The notes beneath the pieces were generated by a model, which did no database searches, was not told the DNA's origin, and saw only the letters and a program-made list of their open reading frames with translations. This document shows, in pieces, positions 1 through 8,132 of a DNA stretch of 64,000 nt. Origin of the DNA: Rhodobacter sp. (lineage in GTDB: Bacteria > Pseudomonadota > Alphaproteobacteria > Rhodobacterales > Rhodobacteraceae); the NCBI GenBank assembly GCA_030065095.1, contig JASJDP010000015.1, positions 1 through 64,000 of the forward strand, read 5' to 3'. Position numbers and translations under genes: made by a program. Within the stretch, counting starts at the first letter, position 1, and the number at the start of each line of letters is the position of its first letter.

Positions 1-41
1 TTCGATATGATCTCTTCGGGCTTGTCTCGCTTCCCAGCCAT
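1..41 (-). CDS. Transposase OrfA, N-terminal fragment (IS3-like)
   Basis: Only the first 13-14 codons are inside the window. They read MAGKRDKPEEIIS, starting at ATG 41 behind a GGAGGA ribosome binding site. IS3-family OrfA proteins of the helix-turn-helix type usually begin this way (a K/R-P-E-x-I-I-x-K-L start), so the call rests on a short but characteristic beginning. The rest of the gene, and the OrfB integrase that should follow, lie to the left of the window. Confidence 0.55.
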   Translation of the reverse strand, partial: MAGKRDKPEEIIS

Positions 42-108
42 TCTCGGGTCCTCCTAAAACAGGATATTCCTATCCCAGTGGGCGGACCACCTTCAGGGGG
101 CTATTCCA
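1..108 (-). mobile_element. End of an IS3-like insertion sequence
   Basis: This is the terminal part of an insertion sequence read on the minus strand. From about 108 inward, the minus strand begins TGGAATAGCCCCCT, which resembles the ends of IS3-family elements as I remember them. A short leader, a Shine-Dalgarno-like GGAGGA and the start of a transposase OrfA (1-41) follow. The outer boundary near 108 is inferred from the look of the terminus, because the other end lies outside the window. The element abuts an open frame with no convincing start codon, so it probably interrupted a phage gene. Confidence 0.6.
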
Positions 109-526
109 CTCGCAGGGAAGCCGGGTGGCGCTGAGCGGCGCAGGCATCTGGGCGCTAACGGTGACACCATCGGGTAAAACCGACGGCACGCCGGAAACCC
201 GGCGTCTGACCAGGTTCGACCAGGACCCCTGGGGGCTCGGCGCGCCGGTCGCGGCCAATCCGGCACAGGAAAGCGCGCTATACGCGGATATCGAAGCGCA
301 GGGCTGGCATGTCGGGCCGCACGATCTAGACCGGCTGACCGCCAACGCCGCGCTCTATGCCAGCGACGCCCGAAAGGTGTTGTTTGAAAACCGGGACGGG
401 ACACAGGCGTATTTTTTGCGCGGCGATCAGGTGGTGGAGGTCACGCTTTACCCTGACGACGACGACACCGACTATCTGGGCATTGCTGGTTCGGTGGCGC
501 GGGATTGGTCATTCCCGCCGGAATAG
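109..526 (+). pseudogene. Phage-associated protein, 5' end cut off by the IS
   Basis: The frame is open from the inferred IS boundary to a stop at 526. The first possible start is a GTG at 125, which has no good ribosome binding site. The product has about 134 residues and is hydrophilic; it ends in an acidic stretch (PDDDDTDYLG) and FPPE. I recognise no domain. The missing start next to the IS end suggests this is the 3' remnant of a longer gene. It overlaps the next gene by 22 bases in another frame. The following RTX and lysis genes suggest a virion or secreted accessory protein, but that is inference. Confidence 0.45.
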
Positions 527-1311
527 ACATTGTCGAGTTTCTGCAGACCGACGCGGTTGCGGACGGCTATACGCCGCGCATCCGCACGTCCGTTGCCAGT
601 GCGGTTCACCTTCTGCTGCCAAAGGGCAGGACATTGGTGACAACCTACATGGGGGACGATGTGATCGAAACGAACACCAGCGACGGGGCGATCATCGATA
701 GCGGCGGGGGCGAGGATACGATTGTCGGCAACCGTTTGGGGACGGTCGATATCACAGTGCGCTCCGGTTCGGGTGCCGACAGTGTCGTGGGAAGCGCGGG
801 CAGCGATGACCTCGACCTCGGCCCGGGCGACGACTATGCGCGGGGGTTTGGCGGGTCCGACACCATCTCGGGCGGCGCTGGGAATGACGACATCACGCTT
901 GAAAGCGGCGCGGGCGCAGGCGGCGTTGTCGATGGCGGCACGGGGGATGATACCCTGATCGGCGGCGCAGGTGACGATACCCTGATGGGCGGCGGCGGTG
1001 GTGATACCGTCCTCCCGCGCAAGGGTTCGAATGTCGTCGATATCGGATTGGGAGCAGCGGTTGTCCTGATCGATACCTCGCTGGGCAGATGCGACATCAC
1101 CGGATGGTCCGGTGGCGACGATCTGTTGAGGGTGACCTCGGCTTTGTTCGACAATGCCGCTGACGCTGCCGCGATCTATGGCGCCGCCCAGCAAATCGGA
1201 TCTGACGTGGTGGTGACCCTGAATGGCATTGGCGGGGGCAGCTATGTCTTGACCGTCCGGGGTGTTTCCAAGGGTGTCGAATTCACCCAGGCGCAGTGCG
1301 TCGCGATCTGA
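505..1311 (+). CDS. RTX-type calcium-binding repeat protein
   Basis: Residues about 70-175 carry tandem glycine/aspartate-rich nonapeptides such as GGAGDDTLMGGGG and GGTGDDTLIGG. These are the RTX (hemolysin-type) repeats that fold into a calcium-filled beta roll. A short beta-rich C-terminal domain follows and ends QCVAI; there is no N-terminal signal peptide, as usual for type I secreted or phage-structural RTX proteins. The start is a TTG at 505, inside the end of the preceding frame. The protein could therefore be translationally coupled, or the two frames could be one gene split by a frameshift. Placement just before a lysis cassette suggests a prophage tail-associated or lysogenic-conversion protein rather than a free toxin. 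Confidence 0.6.
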   Translation: MVIPAGIDIVEFLQTDAVADGYTPRIRTSVASAVHLLLPKGRTLVTTYMGDDVIETNTSDGAIIDSGGGEDTIVGNRLGTVDITVRSGSGADSVVGSAGSDDLDLGPGDDYARGFGGSDTISGGAGNDDITLESGAGAGGVVDGGTGDDTLIGGAGDDTLMGGGGGDTVLPRKGSNVVDIGLGAAVVLIDTSLGRCDITGWSGGDDLLRVTSALFDNAADAAAIYGAAQQIGSDVVVTLNGIGGGSYVLTVRGVSKGVEFTQAQCVAI

Positions 1312-1347
1312 GCCAACTGGCGAGAATTTGGGACAGAGGGGACGGCA

Positions 1348-1641
1348 GTGCATCCCGACGTTATTTGGCTGATCGGTGCGATCATGGGTGTTGTAACGGT
1401 GTTCGGCGGGCTGCTGGCGCGCGACCGGTGGGTGATGAAGACCATGCGCGACGGCGACGACGAACTGCACAGGCGGGTCAACGAGGTTCGTGACAAATAT
1501 GTGCGGCGCGATGACCTTGAACTGCAATCCAGCCGCTTCGGTGGTGAGCTGCACGGTCTCAAAGATGAAATCCACCAAACCAATCAGCGGCTTGACCGGC
1601 TGATCGAGTTGATGATCAAGGGCACGGCGAAAGGTGCCTAG
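1348..1641 (+). CDS. Small membrane protein with coiled coil, lysis module
   Basis: The protein has 97 residues from a GTG start behind AGAGGGGA. Residues 4-22 (IWLIGAIMGVVTVFGGLLA) form one membrane helix, and the remainder is a charged heptad-like helix ending in lysines. This N-out/C-in layout is common among small proteins beside phage endolysin genes. It could be a holin-like or accessory lysis protein, but I see no family signature that proves holin function. It lies between the RTX gene and the endolysin on the same strand. Confidence 0.55.
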   Translation: MHPDVIWLIGAIMGVVTVFGGLLARDRWVMKTMRDGDDELHRRVNEVRDKYVRRDDLELQSSRFGGELHGLKDEIHQTNQRLDRLIELMIKGTAKGA

Positions 1642-1831
1642 CTCCTCGTCCGGGCAAGAGCGAAACCTAAAAACCGTCGGCAAGGGTCCAGGTCTCGGTC
1701 ACCTCCTCTGAAGCCTTGGACGGCGTGCTGGTCGCGCCAATCCTGCGCATGCCGTTCGACATCCTTCGACCTGGTGCCTGGAGGCTCCGGGCGGACAACC
1801 CAAACCCGAAGACTTGACGAAAGGAAATCAC

Positions 1832-2707
1832 ATGGCAATGCGCCTTGCGGTCGTTATCGGTCACAACAGCGTGGCACAGGGCGCCGTGCGCGGCGATAGC
1901 GGCGAAAGCGAGTATGTGTTCAATGGCCGCCTGGCAGATCTGATGGCGGATCGTGCCCCGGCCATGGGCATCGACCTGCGCGTCTTCCGCCGGGTCGCGG
2001 GCGGCGGATACCGCCGGGAAATCGAACGGGTTTACGACCAGGTCGACCAATGGGGTGCGGATGCCTCGATTGAGTTGCATTTCAACGGATCTTCCAATCC
2101 GGACGCCAGCGGTACCGAAACGCTGTCGAGCGGCACGGCGCTGTCGCTGCGCCTGGCGGCCGCGGTGCAGGACGAAATGGTCATCGCCCTGGGCCTCAGG
2201 AACCGGGGCATCAGGACGGTGGCCGCCGATGATCGCGGCGGGCGGTCGCTGATTGCGGGCCGCGCGCCTGCGATCCTGGTCGAGCCGTTCTTTGGCTCCA
2301 GCGCCAGGGACCAGTCCGCGACGGCCACGGCGGCGCAGCAGCTGCAGCTGGCCAAGGCCTATCTGCGCGGCGCGACGCGGGCGTTCGAGGCGTTCCCGCG
2401 CGCGGATCTGGCCGAAAGCCGAACTATCCAGGCGGTCGTGAAACAGCGCACGGCGGCCAGGACCGGGGCGCGGACGTCTGTCGCGACCGTGGCAACGGCG
2501 ATGGTCAGCGCGCTTGTGGGCGTGCCTGAGACGCCAGAGCAGGCTATCGCGGCGGTGCAACCGCTTGCGGTGACGCTGCAGACCTATCTGCCCTACGCGG
2601 TGCCGGTTTTGGCTCTGCTGGCAGTGGTGTGTTTCGCGATTTCGCGCGCGCAGGCCGACCGGATCGAGGCGGCGCGCCTCGATGACCATGACCGGGAAAT
2701 CCGGTGA
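1832..2707 (+). CDS. N-acetylmuramoyl-L-alanine amidase (phage endolysin)
   Basis: The protein has 291 residues. It looks like an Amidase_3-type zinc amidase that cleaves the bond between N-acetylmuramic acid and the L-Ala stem peptide. Likely metal ligands and catalytic residues are the His of VVIGHNS (near 9-11), the Glu of GDSGESEY, the His of SIELHFNGS, and the Glu of ILVEPFF. The C-terminal third contains a membrane segment (about 252-272, VPVLALLAVVCFAIS) followed by a charged tail, unusual for a soluble endolysin and suggesting tethering. ATG 1832 was chosen because GAAAGGA lies at good spacing. The stop overlaps the next start (GTGA), and two spanin-like genes follow, so this is a phage lysis operon. 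Confidence 0.75.
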   Translation: MAMRLAVVIGHNSVAQGAVRGDSGESEYVFNGRLADLMADRAPAMGIDLRVFRRVAGGGYRREIERVYDQVDQWGADASIELHFNGSSNPDASGTETLSSGTALSLRLAAAVQDEMVIALGLRNRGIRTVAADDRGGRSLIAGRAPAILVEPFFGSSARDQSATATAAQQLQLAKAYLRGATRAFEAFPRADLAESRTIQAVVKQRTAARTGARTSVATVATAMVSALVGVPETPEQAIAAVQPLAVTLQTYLPYAVPVLALLAVVCFAISRAQADRIEAARLDDHDREIR

Positions 2708-2934
2708 TCCGGGCCATCCTGGGCGGCATGGTGCGGCGGTCCTGGCAGGCGCTGGCCCTGGCCGCGCTGATCCTTGCGCTGGTCCTGTCCGGCCGCCGCT
2801 CCGGCCGCCTGATCGAACGTCTCAAGGCAACCGAAAGGACAAGCGATGCACAAGAGCGCATGCGCCGCGCTGTGGCGTCTACTCCTGCTGATCGGCGGTC
2901 TGTCTCTGACCGCTTGCGCGCCGGGCGATTTTAG
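2704..2934 (+). CDS. Inner-membrane spanin (Rz-like)
   Basis: The product has 76 residues. An N-terminal membrane helix (about residues 14-29, WQALALAALILALVLS) is followed by an arginine-rich helical region (LIERLKATERTSDAQERMRR) that should lie in the periplasm. This is the form of i-spanins, which bridge to an outer-membrane lipoprotein and fuse the two membranes at the end of phage lysis. The GTG start overlaps the endolysin stop. The 3' part overlaps the next gene by 89 bases in a different frame, the classic Rz/Rz1 arrangement. The assignment rests on architecture and context, since spanins have little sequence conservation. Confidence 0.6.
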   Translation: MIRAILGGMVRRSWQALALAALILALVLSGRRSGRLIERLKATERTSDAQERMRRAVASTPADRRSVSDRLRAGRF

Positions 2935-3085
2935 CGCCTGTCCCATCCCAAAGGACTACAGCCAAGCGGAACAGAACGCCGCCGCAGACGAGCTTGACGC
3001 GCTGCCAGAGGGGTCCGTCCTGGCGGACTTCATCGGCGACTATGGTGTGCTGCGCGCAGAGGCTCGCGCCTGCGCGGCGGGCTGA
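2846..3085 (+). CDS. Outer-membrane spanin lipoprotein (Rz1-like)
   Basis: The product has 79 residues. A basic start and hydrophobic stretch lead to a lipobox LTAC with the lipidated cysteine at residue 24. The mature protein is short and contains two further cysteines (SACP near 32 and RACA near the end), which could form disulphides. It begins inside the preceding i-spanin gene in another frame, behind GAAAGGAC. Small lipoproteins overlapping an i-spanin are the o-spanin partners of lambda-type lysis. A proline-rich linker is only weakly present, so the call leans on lipobox, size and overlap. Confidence 0.6.
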   Translation: MHKSACAALWRLLLLIGGLSLTACAPGDFSACPIPKDYSQAEQNAAADELDALPEGSVLADFIGDYGVLRAEARACAAG

Positions 3086-3319
3086 AAAGTCGCCGCTGTG
3101 AACGACCTGGTCGGGGATGGAGCCGCCCTTCAGCCAATTGTGGCCAATTGACGCGGACGGCCCAGACCAGCCGTTCAACATACGACTGCAGCGCCGCACT
3201 GCAGCCCGTCATTCCAGACATTCGCGGCAAGCGCGTAAACGCTTTGGTTAGCTGGGTTTGTTCAGCGCGACAAAGAGGAACAGATTGAAAGTTGGCTTTG
3301 AGTTCAGTCTGCGCCGTTT

Positions 3320-4315
3320 TCAGTGTCCAGTAACCACTGCATACAGGTACTCTGTAAAGGCCTCGACCGTGCCGGTCACTCGATAGCGCCTTCCCCAAGA
3401 CCAGAGATCGATACTGACTGGATCCAGATCCCCCGGGTCGTCGCCAAGGTTCAGGCCACCAAGATAGACTACCCAATGATCCGGCGGGAAACAGTCATCC
3501 TTGCTGTGTCTCTTCGGATTGGATTGGAACTCCGTCGGCGCCTTTCTTCGCTTATGGACCGACCGGCGCCACCACATTTCCTCCTCATCGTCGCTGCCTC
3601 CGTCCTTTATGAGGTTGGCATCGACCAAAAAGAACGCGACTCCTCCCGTCTTCACGGCTTGTTCGGCCTTCTTCATACAAGAGATCTCGCCGTAGGCGAA
3701 ACATTTCTCCCACCCACCGTTCGCGAGGTTCAGAACATCCCGGGTCCAGTCCCGCTGCTCACCCCAAAATGTCATTGATTCGAGCCCATTGGCATCATCG
3801 TCGACATCTTCCCAAATGTTCTCATCGTCCCGCATGGAAGCCGCTAGCAGCCAGTCGACTTGGGCAATGGGATGGGGGACCGGCTCGTCACGAAGTTCAG
3901 CTTCTGCCTCAATTACGCGCCCCGTCGGACATGTCATGATCCCGCTTTCTAGGAGTTGTCTAGCAGCTAGAATGTAGCCAACCGGTCTGCGTCGGACGAA
4001 CTCAACAAGCACCGCCATCGGCCCGCACAGGCCGGTGGGTTTCTGTCTCATGATCATCGGGTCGCGCAGACGGTCGCTGATTTCACGGACAATGGCTTTC
4101 CTGTCGAGATGGCTCCAGAGATTGCCGCTTCCATTGTTGAGTGATCGCAGGGCGGCTCCGGCCGCGGCAAATCTCTGCCCGAGTTCGCGGAGTGACAGCC
4201 ACCCAGATTGGAACTCGGGAAACACGTGATCCGCAAGCGACGCTTTGACGCTCCACGCCCCAACTGCTTCGGGGTCGAGAGCAAAAGCGACGTCTCTGAG
4301 TGAAATCAACGTCAC
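3320..4315 (-). CDS. Predicted papain-like cysteine peptidase, function unknown
   Basis: The protein has 331 residues and no signal peptide or membrane segment. I cannot name a family, but the layout resembles a papain-like fold. Cys97 sits in TGLCGPMAVL at the start of a helix with the P..Y...A..L...G pattern seen in such peptidases. His280 lies in PPDHWVVYLGG, and a final strand contains IDLWSWGRRYRVTG (residues 302-315), where the third catalytic residue or supporting Asp could lie. A charged insertion (about 238-275, DDEEE, KRRK) precedes the His. The gene begins inside the stop of a 66-residue ORF (4-nt overlap), so the two are likely co-translated. The setting is accessory DNA between a lysis module and a solenoid protein. 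Effector or toxin activity is inference. Confidence 0.5.
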   Translation of the reverse strand: MTLISLRDVAFALDPEAVGAWSVKASLADHVFPEFQSGWLSLRELGQRFAAAGAALRSLNNGSGNLWSHLDRKAIVREISDRLRDPMIMRQKPTGLCGPMAVLVEFVRRRPVGYILAARQLLESGIMTCPTGRVIEAEAELRDEPVPHPIAQVDWLLAASMRDDENIWEDVDDDANGLESMTFWGEQRDWTRDVLNLANGGWEKCFAYGEISCMKKAEQAVKTGGVAFFLVDANLIKDGGSDDEEEMWWRRSVHKRRKAPTEFQSNPKRHSKDDCFPPDHWVVYLGGLNLGDDPGDLDPVSIDLWSWGRRYRVTGTVEAFTEYLYAVVTGH

Positions 4316-4512
4316 CTCCTTCGGTCTTTGGGAGGTCGGGCCTTCTTGAGCCTCACCCCTTCCGCCAACTGGATCTCCTTAAGCGGGGTACACGCAAATA
4401 CCGCGAGCACGTCACTCGAAGCCGCAAGCTTACCCGAACGCCACGCCGCTTTGGTGACCGACGTGCCTTGCCGGTCGTCCCAATTCACTTCTGATGGTCG
4501 CAAGTGCATCAT
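4312..4512 (-). CDS. Small basic protein upstream of the peptidase-like gene
   Basis: The product has 66 residues, is hydrophilic and ends KKARPPKDRRR. It has no recognisable domain. Its stop overlaps the start of the 331-residue peptidase-like gene (ATGA), which is the best evidence that it is real. It could be an antidote, adaptor or regulator for its partner, but nothing in the sequence says which. The ORF is short and could also be a leader peptide. Confidence 0.4.
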   Translation of the reverse strand: MMHLRPSEVNWDDRQGTSVTKAAWRSGKLAASSDVLAVFACTPLKEIQLAEGVRLKKARPPKDRRR

Positions 4513-5198
4513 GGATGGAAAATGAGCTGTCTGGTCTTCTCAAATTTAGGCACTTTGAAGGATACCGTCTGCATTGTCGTGGTCAAGGCAAGCAGTCTTG
4601 ACCACCGCATATCGTCCTAAACGCGTTCAAGCCAAAGCTCAGCAGGTTGGCAAAAAGTCTCGCTACTGGGCGTTCAAATCAGGATAACGCGACCGATGAC
4701 AATCGCACATACCCGATTGGATTGGGCTGCATCGGCAGCCCTCACGAAAGCAGGGGCAGGCCTGACACGCCCGGTTTTTTTGCCGGGAGGCACAGGTTTG
4801 TATCGCTCGGCAACATGGTCGGAATGCAATACCATGGCTGCGCAATGCGTCCCTACCCGTCAATGGAGTGTTGCAGGCTGCGACGTAGGACTCGAAATAA
4901 AAGCTCTCGCTCAACTTCAAACTTAAACTTGGCGGCACCGGACCGGCGGTTCTCTTCACGAAATTGTCGGCAGATCCACAGTGGCGTGATCGCCCGGCGT
5001 GGCAAGTCAACCAGGAAACAATCAGACGGCTGCCACCACTGCAGACCCTCGTCGAAAACGCGAAAAGATTGAGGATCAAGTGGCCCTCGGCAGCCTGAGG
5101 TTGACAGAAACGAAACCCGTCGCGTTGGATTGGTGACAGCCCTAGGTAGGGCGATTCCTGCCTGGCCTATGCGCCAGCCAATTCTGAGAGGTCGCAAA
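4513..5198. other. Intergenic region between divergent accessory genes
   Basis: About 690 bases separate the divergent 66-residue gene and the solenoid gene. The stretch is visibly less GC-rich than the core part of the window. Open frames of 76-141 codons exist on both strands, but their translations are rich in Cys, Arg and Ser, show no domain, and oppose one another, so I do not call them. A promoter for each flanking gene must lie here; I see no clear -35/-10 pair or operator. Confidence 0.5.
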
Positions 5199-7220
5199 AT
5201 GGGCGAAACGTTCAAAGGTACAATTCAATTCCAGAACAGCTCTGATGAGACAACAGCGATTCTGGACGGTGAGTCGGGTGATTTGACCCTAGGCACAAAC
5301 CAGAACGACGCCGAATTGCAGATCTGCGACGATCAAGGCCGCACAGTATTCCGTTTCGACGGCCACACCGCAACGCTTTATCTCGGGACCGGCGGGCATG
5401 ACGCTGACTTGCGGATATTCGATGCGAGCGGCAACCAGACATTGGTTTTCGGAAGCAATCAAGCTTTGCTCCAAATCGGCGCCGCTGGGAACGCCGGAGA
5501 TCTAAAAATCTGCGACTCCGAGAGCCGTACAGTTGTCAACGTCGATGGCGAAAATGCGCTGATCCAGCTGGGCGCCAATGGGAATGAGGGACAGCTGCTC
5601 ATTGCCGACTCCGCGGGACTTGTGGCGTTTGGTGTCGACGGCGACAGCGCATCGCTTCATCTCGGTGCCGACGGGAACGCGGGGGATCTGAGTGTACTCG
5701 ATTCCGAGGAGCGTCGGGTATTTCGTTTCGACGGCAACACCGCAACGCTCTATCTCGGCGACAATGGGCAGGAGGCTGATCTGCGGATATCTGATGCCCA
5801 GGGAAACCAGGCATTCTTCTTTGATGGCAAGCGTGCTTCACTCCACCTCGGTACCACTGAGAACGCGGGAGATCTGAAGATCCACGACGCCGAAGGCCGC
5901 ACAATATTCAATGTCGACGGTGACCCAGCAAGGCTAATTCTCGGCACAACCGGAAACGCGGGAGATCTGCAGATCCACGACGCCGAAGGCCGCACAGTAT
6001 TCAATGTCGACAGTGACACCGCGGGGCTCATTCTCGGCACGCATGGGAAGGCGGGAGGGATGGGGATGCTCGACCCCGCGGGTCGCCCGGTGTTCCACTT
6101 CTCCGGCGACAGCGCAGGGCTCCGTCTTGGCGCCGATGGGCGCGCAGGGGAATTGAGCATACTCGATTCCGAGGGGCATCGGGTATTCCGATTCGATGGC
6201 AACGCCTCGGTGCTCTATCTCGGACCCGATGGGCATGCGGCTGACTTGCAGATATTCGATGCCAACGGCAATCGGGTGTTCAACTTTGACGCCAAGCAAG
6301 CTTCGCTTCAACTCGGCACCATCGAGAACGCCGCAGAACTGAAAATCCAGGACTCCGAAGGCCGCACGGTATTCAGTGCTGACGGCGCCACCGCGGGGCT
6401 CATGCTCGGTACCGACGGGAACGCTGGGGGATTGCGGGTGTTCGACTCCACGGGCCGTATGGCCTTCTATTGCGAAGGCGACAGCGCGGGGCTCCATCTA
6501 GGCGCCAACGGGAACGCGGGCAATCTGCGTGTACTCGATTCCGATGGGCTGGGTGTGTTTCGTTTCACGGGCGAGAGCGGGAAGCTCAATCTCGGCGTGA
6601 AAAAAAATGGGGGGGAGCTGGGCGTCACAAGTTCGCTCGGTGTGGAAACCGTCAATCTCGATGGCGAAAGAGGAAGTGTGACTGCTCGGAATGCGGGTGG
6701 TGTAGAGACTGTCAATATCGACGGTGCAAAAGGAGATCTGAGCGTTTCGAATTCGGCCGGTCAAATGACCGTCAAGTTGGTCGGCGAGACAGGGGACGTC
6801 ATCTTGGTCAACGCTGACTGTGCGGAAGAGTTCACTGTGTCCAGTGCCGTCAAATCCCGACCTGGGGATGTAATGGTTTTGGACGATGAAGGCCTTCTGC
6901 GACCGTGCGTTTCTGCTTTCGATGCTAGAGCGATTGGCGTGATATCGGGTGCAGATCTACATAAACCTGCCATTATTCTCGACCGACAGGAAGGAGTCGC
7001 CGACCGTCACCCCATTGCAATGGTTGGCAAGGTCTGTGTCCACGTGACCGACGAGAACGGCCCGATCCAAATCGGCGATCTTCTTACGACCTCCTCGCTC
7101 ACGGGTCACGCCATGGCAGCGCGGCGCGACCAGCGCGCCTTCGGAGCGGTGATCGGCAAGGCGCTAGCTCGCCACGACGAAGGCACGGGCATTATCCCAA
7201 TGGTCATCGCACTGCAATGA
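5199..7220 (+). CDS. Beta-solenoid repeat protein with a G2-peptidase-like C-terminus
   Basis: The protein has 673 residues. After a short N-terminus, residues 24-488 are fifteen consecutive 31-residue repeats. Each has an LxLG turn, an N-A-G-D-L strand, a D-x-x-G turn and an FxxDG turn. Two 20-residue units follow (489-528). This predicts a long regular beta-helix. The last 145 residues (529-673) contain RPGDVMVLDDEGLLRP, FDARAIGVISG, VGKVCVHV, IQIGDLLTTSSLTGHAM, AFGAVIGKAL and IIPMVIALQ. They resemble the terminal chaperone/autoprotease-like domain found after phage tail-spike solenoids and in bacterial surface proteins. ATG 5199 has AGAGG upstream. There is no signal peptide. A virion fibre or contact-dependent surface protein is plausible; the function is unproven. 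Confidence 0.65.
   Translation: MGETFKGTIQFQNSSDETTAILDGESGDLTLGTNQNDAELQICDDQGRTVFRFDGHTATLYLGTGGHDADLRIFDASGNQTLVFGSNQALLQIGAAGNAGDLKICDSESRTVVNVDGENALIQLGANGNEGQLLIADSAGLVAFGVDGDSASLHLGADGNAGDLSVLDSEERRVFRFDGNTATLYLGDNGQEADLRISDAQGNQAFFFDGKRASLHLGTTENAGDLKIHDAEGRTIFNVDGDPARLILGTTGNAGDLQIHDAEGRTVFNVDSDTAGLILGTHGKAGGMGMLDPAGRPVFHFSGDSAGLRLGADGRAGELSILDSEGHRVFRFDGNASVLYLGPDGHAADLQIFDANGNRVFNFDAKQASLQLGTIENAAELKIQDSEGRTVFSADGATAGLMLGTDGNAGGLRVFDSTGRMAFYCEGDSAGLHLGANGNAGNLRVLDSDGLGVFRFTGESGKLNLGVKKNGGELGVTSSLGVETVNLDGERGSVTARNAGGVETVNIDGAKGDLSVSNSAGQMTVKLVGETGDVILVNADCAEEFTVSSAVKSRPGDVMVLDDEGLLRPCVSAFDARAIGVISGADLHKPAIILDRQEGVADRHPIAMVGKVCVHVTDENGPIQIGDLLTTSSLTGHAMAARRDQRAFGAVIGKALARHDEGTGIIPMVIALQ
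5268..6662 (+). repeat. Fifteen tandem 93-bp coding repeats
   Basis: The fifteen 31-codon units of the solenoid gene form an in-frame tandem DNA array. Units 2, 6 and 11 are more like each other than like their neighbours (they share TLYLG or VLYLG followed by ADLRI or ADLQI and a GN turn), and each is preceded by a unit ending VFRFDG. The array therefore shows a higher-order pattern of four to five units, as expected if blocks of repeats were duplicated. Confidence 0.75.
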
Positions 7221-7706
7221 CGATGAGACAAGCCAGATGTCACATGGGTCGATCTAGGGTCACATCTATCGGGATGCATCCGCTGGGCGTCTTCAAGGCC
7301 GTTGGCTCCGACGTCACACAATGCAGACCCTCGTGATGCCTGCAAAAAAAGATGCTTAGTGTCCTTCGCATGGGATGCGGCGCATTGGCCTGAGGATCGG
7401 GTTGGGCCCCGAACCGCCTGCGGCGGCGCAGAAGATCTGCGGTTTCCCGGTCATCTGAAAGTCAGCTTCCGGAAAATTCCTGGGTACGTATCGCAATTGC
7501 AGAGAAATTCCGCTCTCCGCCGATCGCGACATATGCTGCAAGCTGCACCATCATCGCAATTTGGATTCAACGCGGTCATTGAGGCCCTTCTGACTGCCGG
7601 GAAACAGGCACTGGAACCCTGCACCTCGCCAAAGACAGCCTGCATGATGTGCGGCGAGGGCACGACACCCGTCTGTTGGGTTAAATCCTGCGCTTGCGCC
7701 ATTCGT
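7221..7706. other. Intergenic region, no gene seen
   Basis: About 485 bases lie between the convergent ends of the solenoid gene and the membrane-protein gene. Frames of about 97-150 codons on both strands have unconvincing composition (many Cys, Arg and Ser, no domain). I see no clear terminator hairpin with a T tract. Confidence 0.45.
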
Positions 7707-8132
7707 TCAACTGCCCGCAACTGTTGGCTCGACAGCAAACGCAAGGAACAGTGAAACCACCAGCAATGCGCCGTAAATCAACGATGTAGACCACCCTATG
7801 AAAGCACCCCAGGCGGTGTGTTTGGCCTTGATTGCGTCAGAGGGGTCCATCCGAAAGTCGGTTTCTCCGATCTCCCCCCGGATCTCGTCATAGTGCCCGC
7901 GGAACAAGCGCTCCTGCTGCAGGTAACGCGCATCGAGCGCCCAGAAGATGAGCGCTAGGAGAGCGCCGACCAAGGCGAGTGCCGGCGCGTCCGTGGCCTC
8001 GGCCGTGGAAGCAAGAATGCCCACAGCAGCCAGGCCGAATTGTTTCATCCGGGCGCTCTCACTCGCCATGCGCGAGATGACCGCCTGGATCATTTCGAGG
8101 TGCTTGACGCGGTTCTCGGTCAGCTCAGCCAC
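7707..8132 (-). CDS. Small multi-pass membrane protein coupled to the ROCO-TIR gene
   Basis: The product has 141 residues. An amphipathic N-terminal helix is followed by three hydrophobic segments: about 32-45 (FGLAAVGILASTA), 51-67 (LALVGALLALIFWALDA) and 109-134 (WGAFIGWSTSLIYGALLVVSLFLAFAV). Between the last two is a charged loop, starting RYLQQERLFRGHYDEIR. The WxLDAxYLxQERLFR loop after a helix pair is a pattern I associate with small membrane proteins found beside conflict and defence NTPases. I cannot assign it firmly to the SLATT-type families. The GTG start lies inside the end of the ROCO-TIR gene (8-nt overlap), so translation is coupled. A role as membrane anchor, target or pore-forming effector is inference. 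Confidence 0.65.
   Translation of the reverse strand: MAELTENRVKHLEMIQAVISRMASESARMKQFGLAAVGILASTAEATDAPALALVGALLALIFWALDARYLQQERLFRGHYDEIRGEIGETDFRMDPSDAIKAKHTAWGAFIGWSTSLIYGALLVVSLFLAFAVEPTVAGS

Noticed and set aside
472-1683. Long open frame antisense to the RTX gene and its neighbour
   Set aside because: It follows the mirror-image codon pattern of the plus-strand genes and shows no domain; high GC produces such frames.
4513-5198. Open frames of 138-141 codons on opposite strands
   Set aside because: They oppose each other, have odd composition, and lack a domain or good ribosome binding site.
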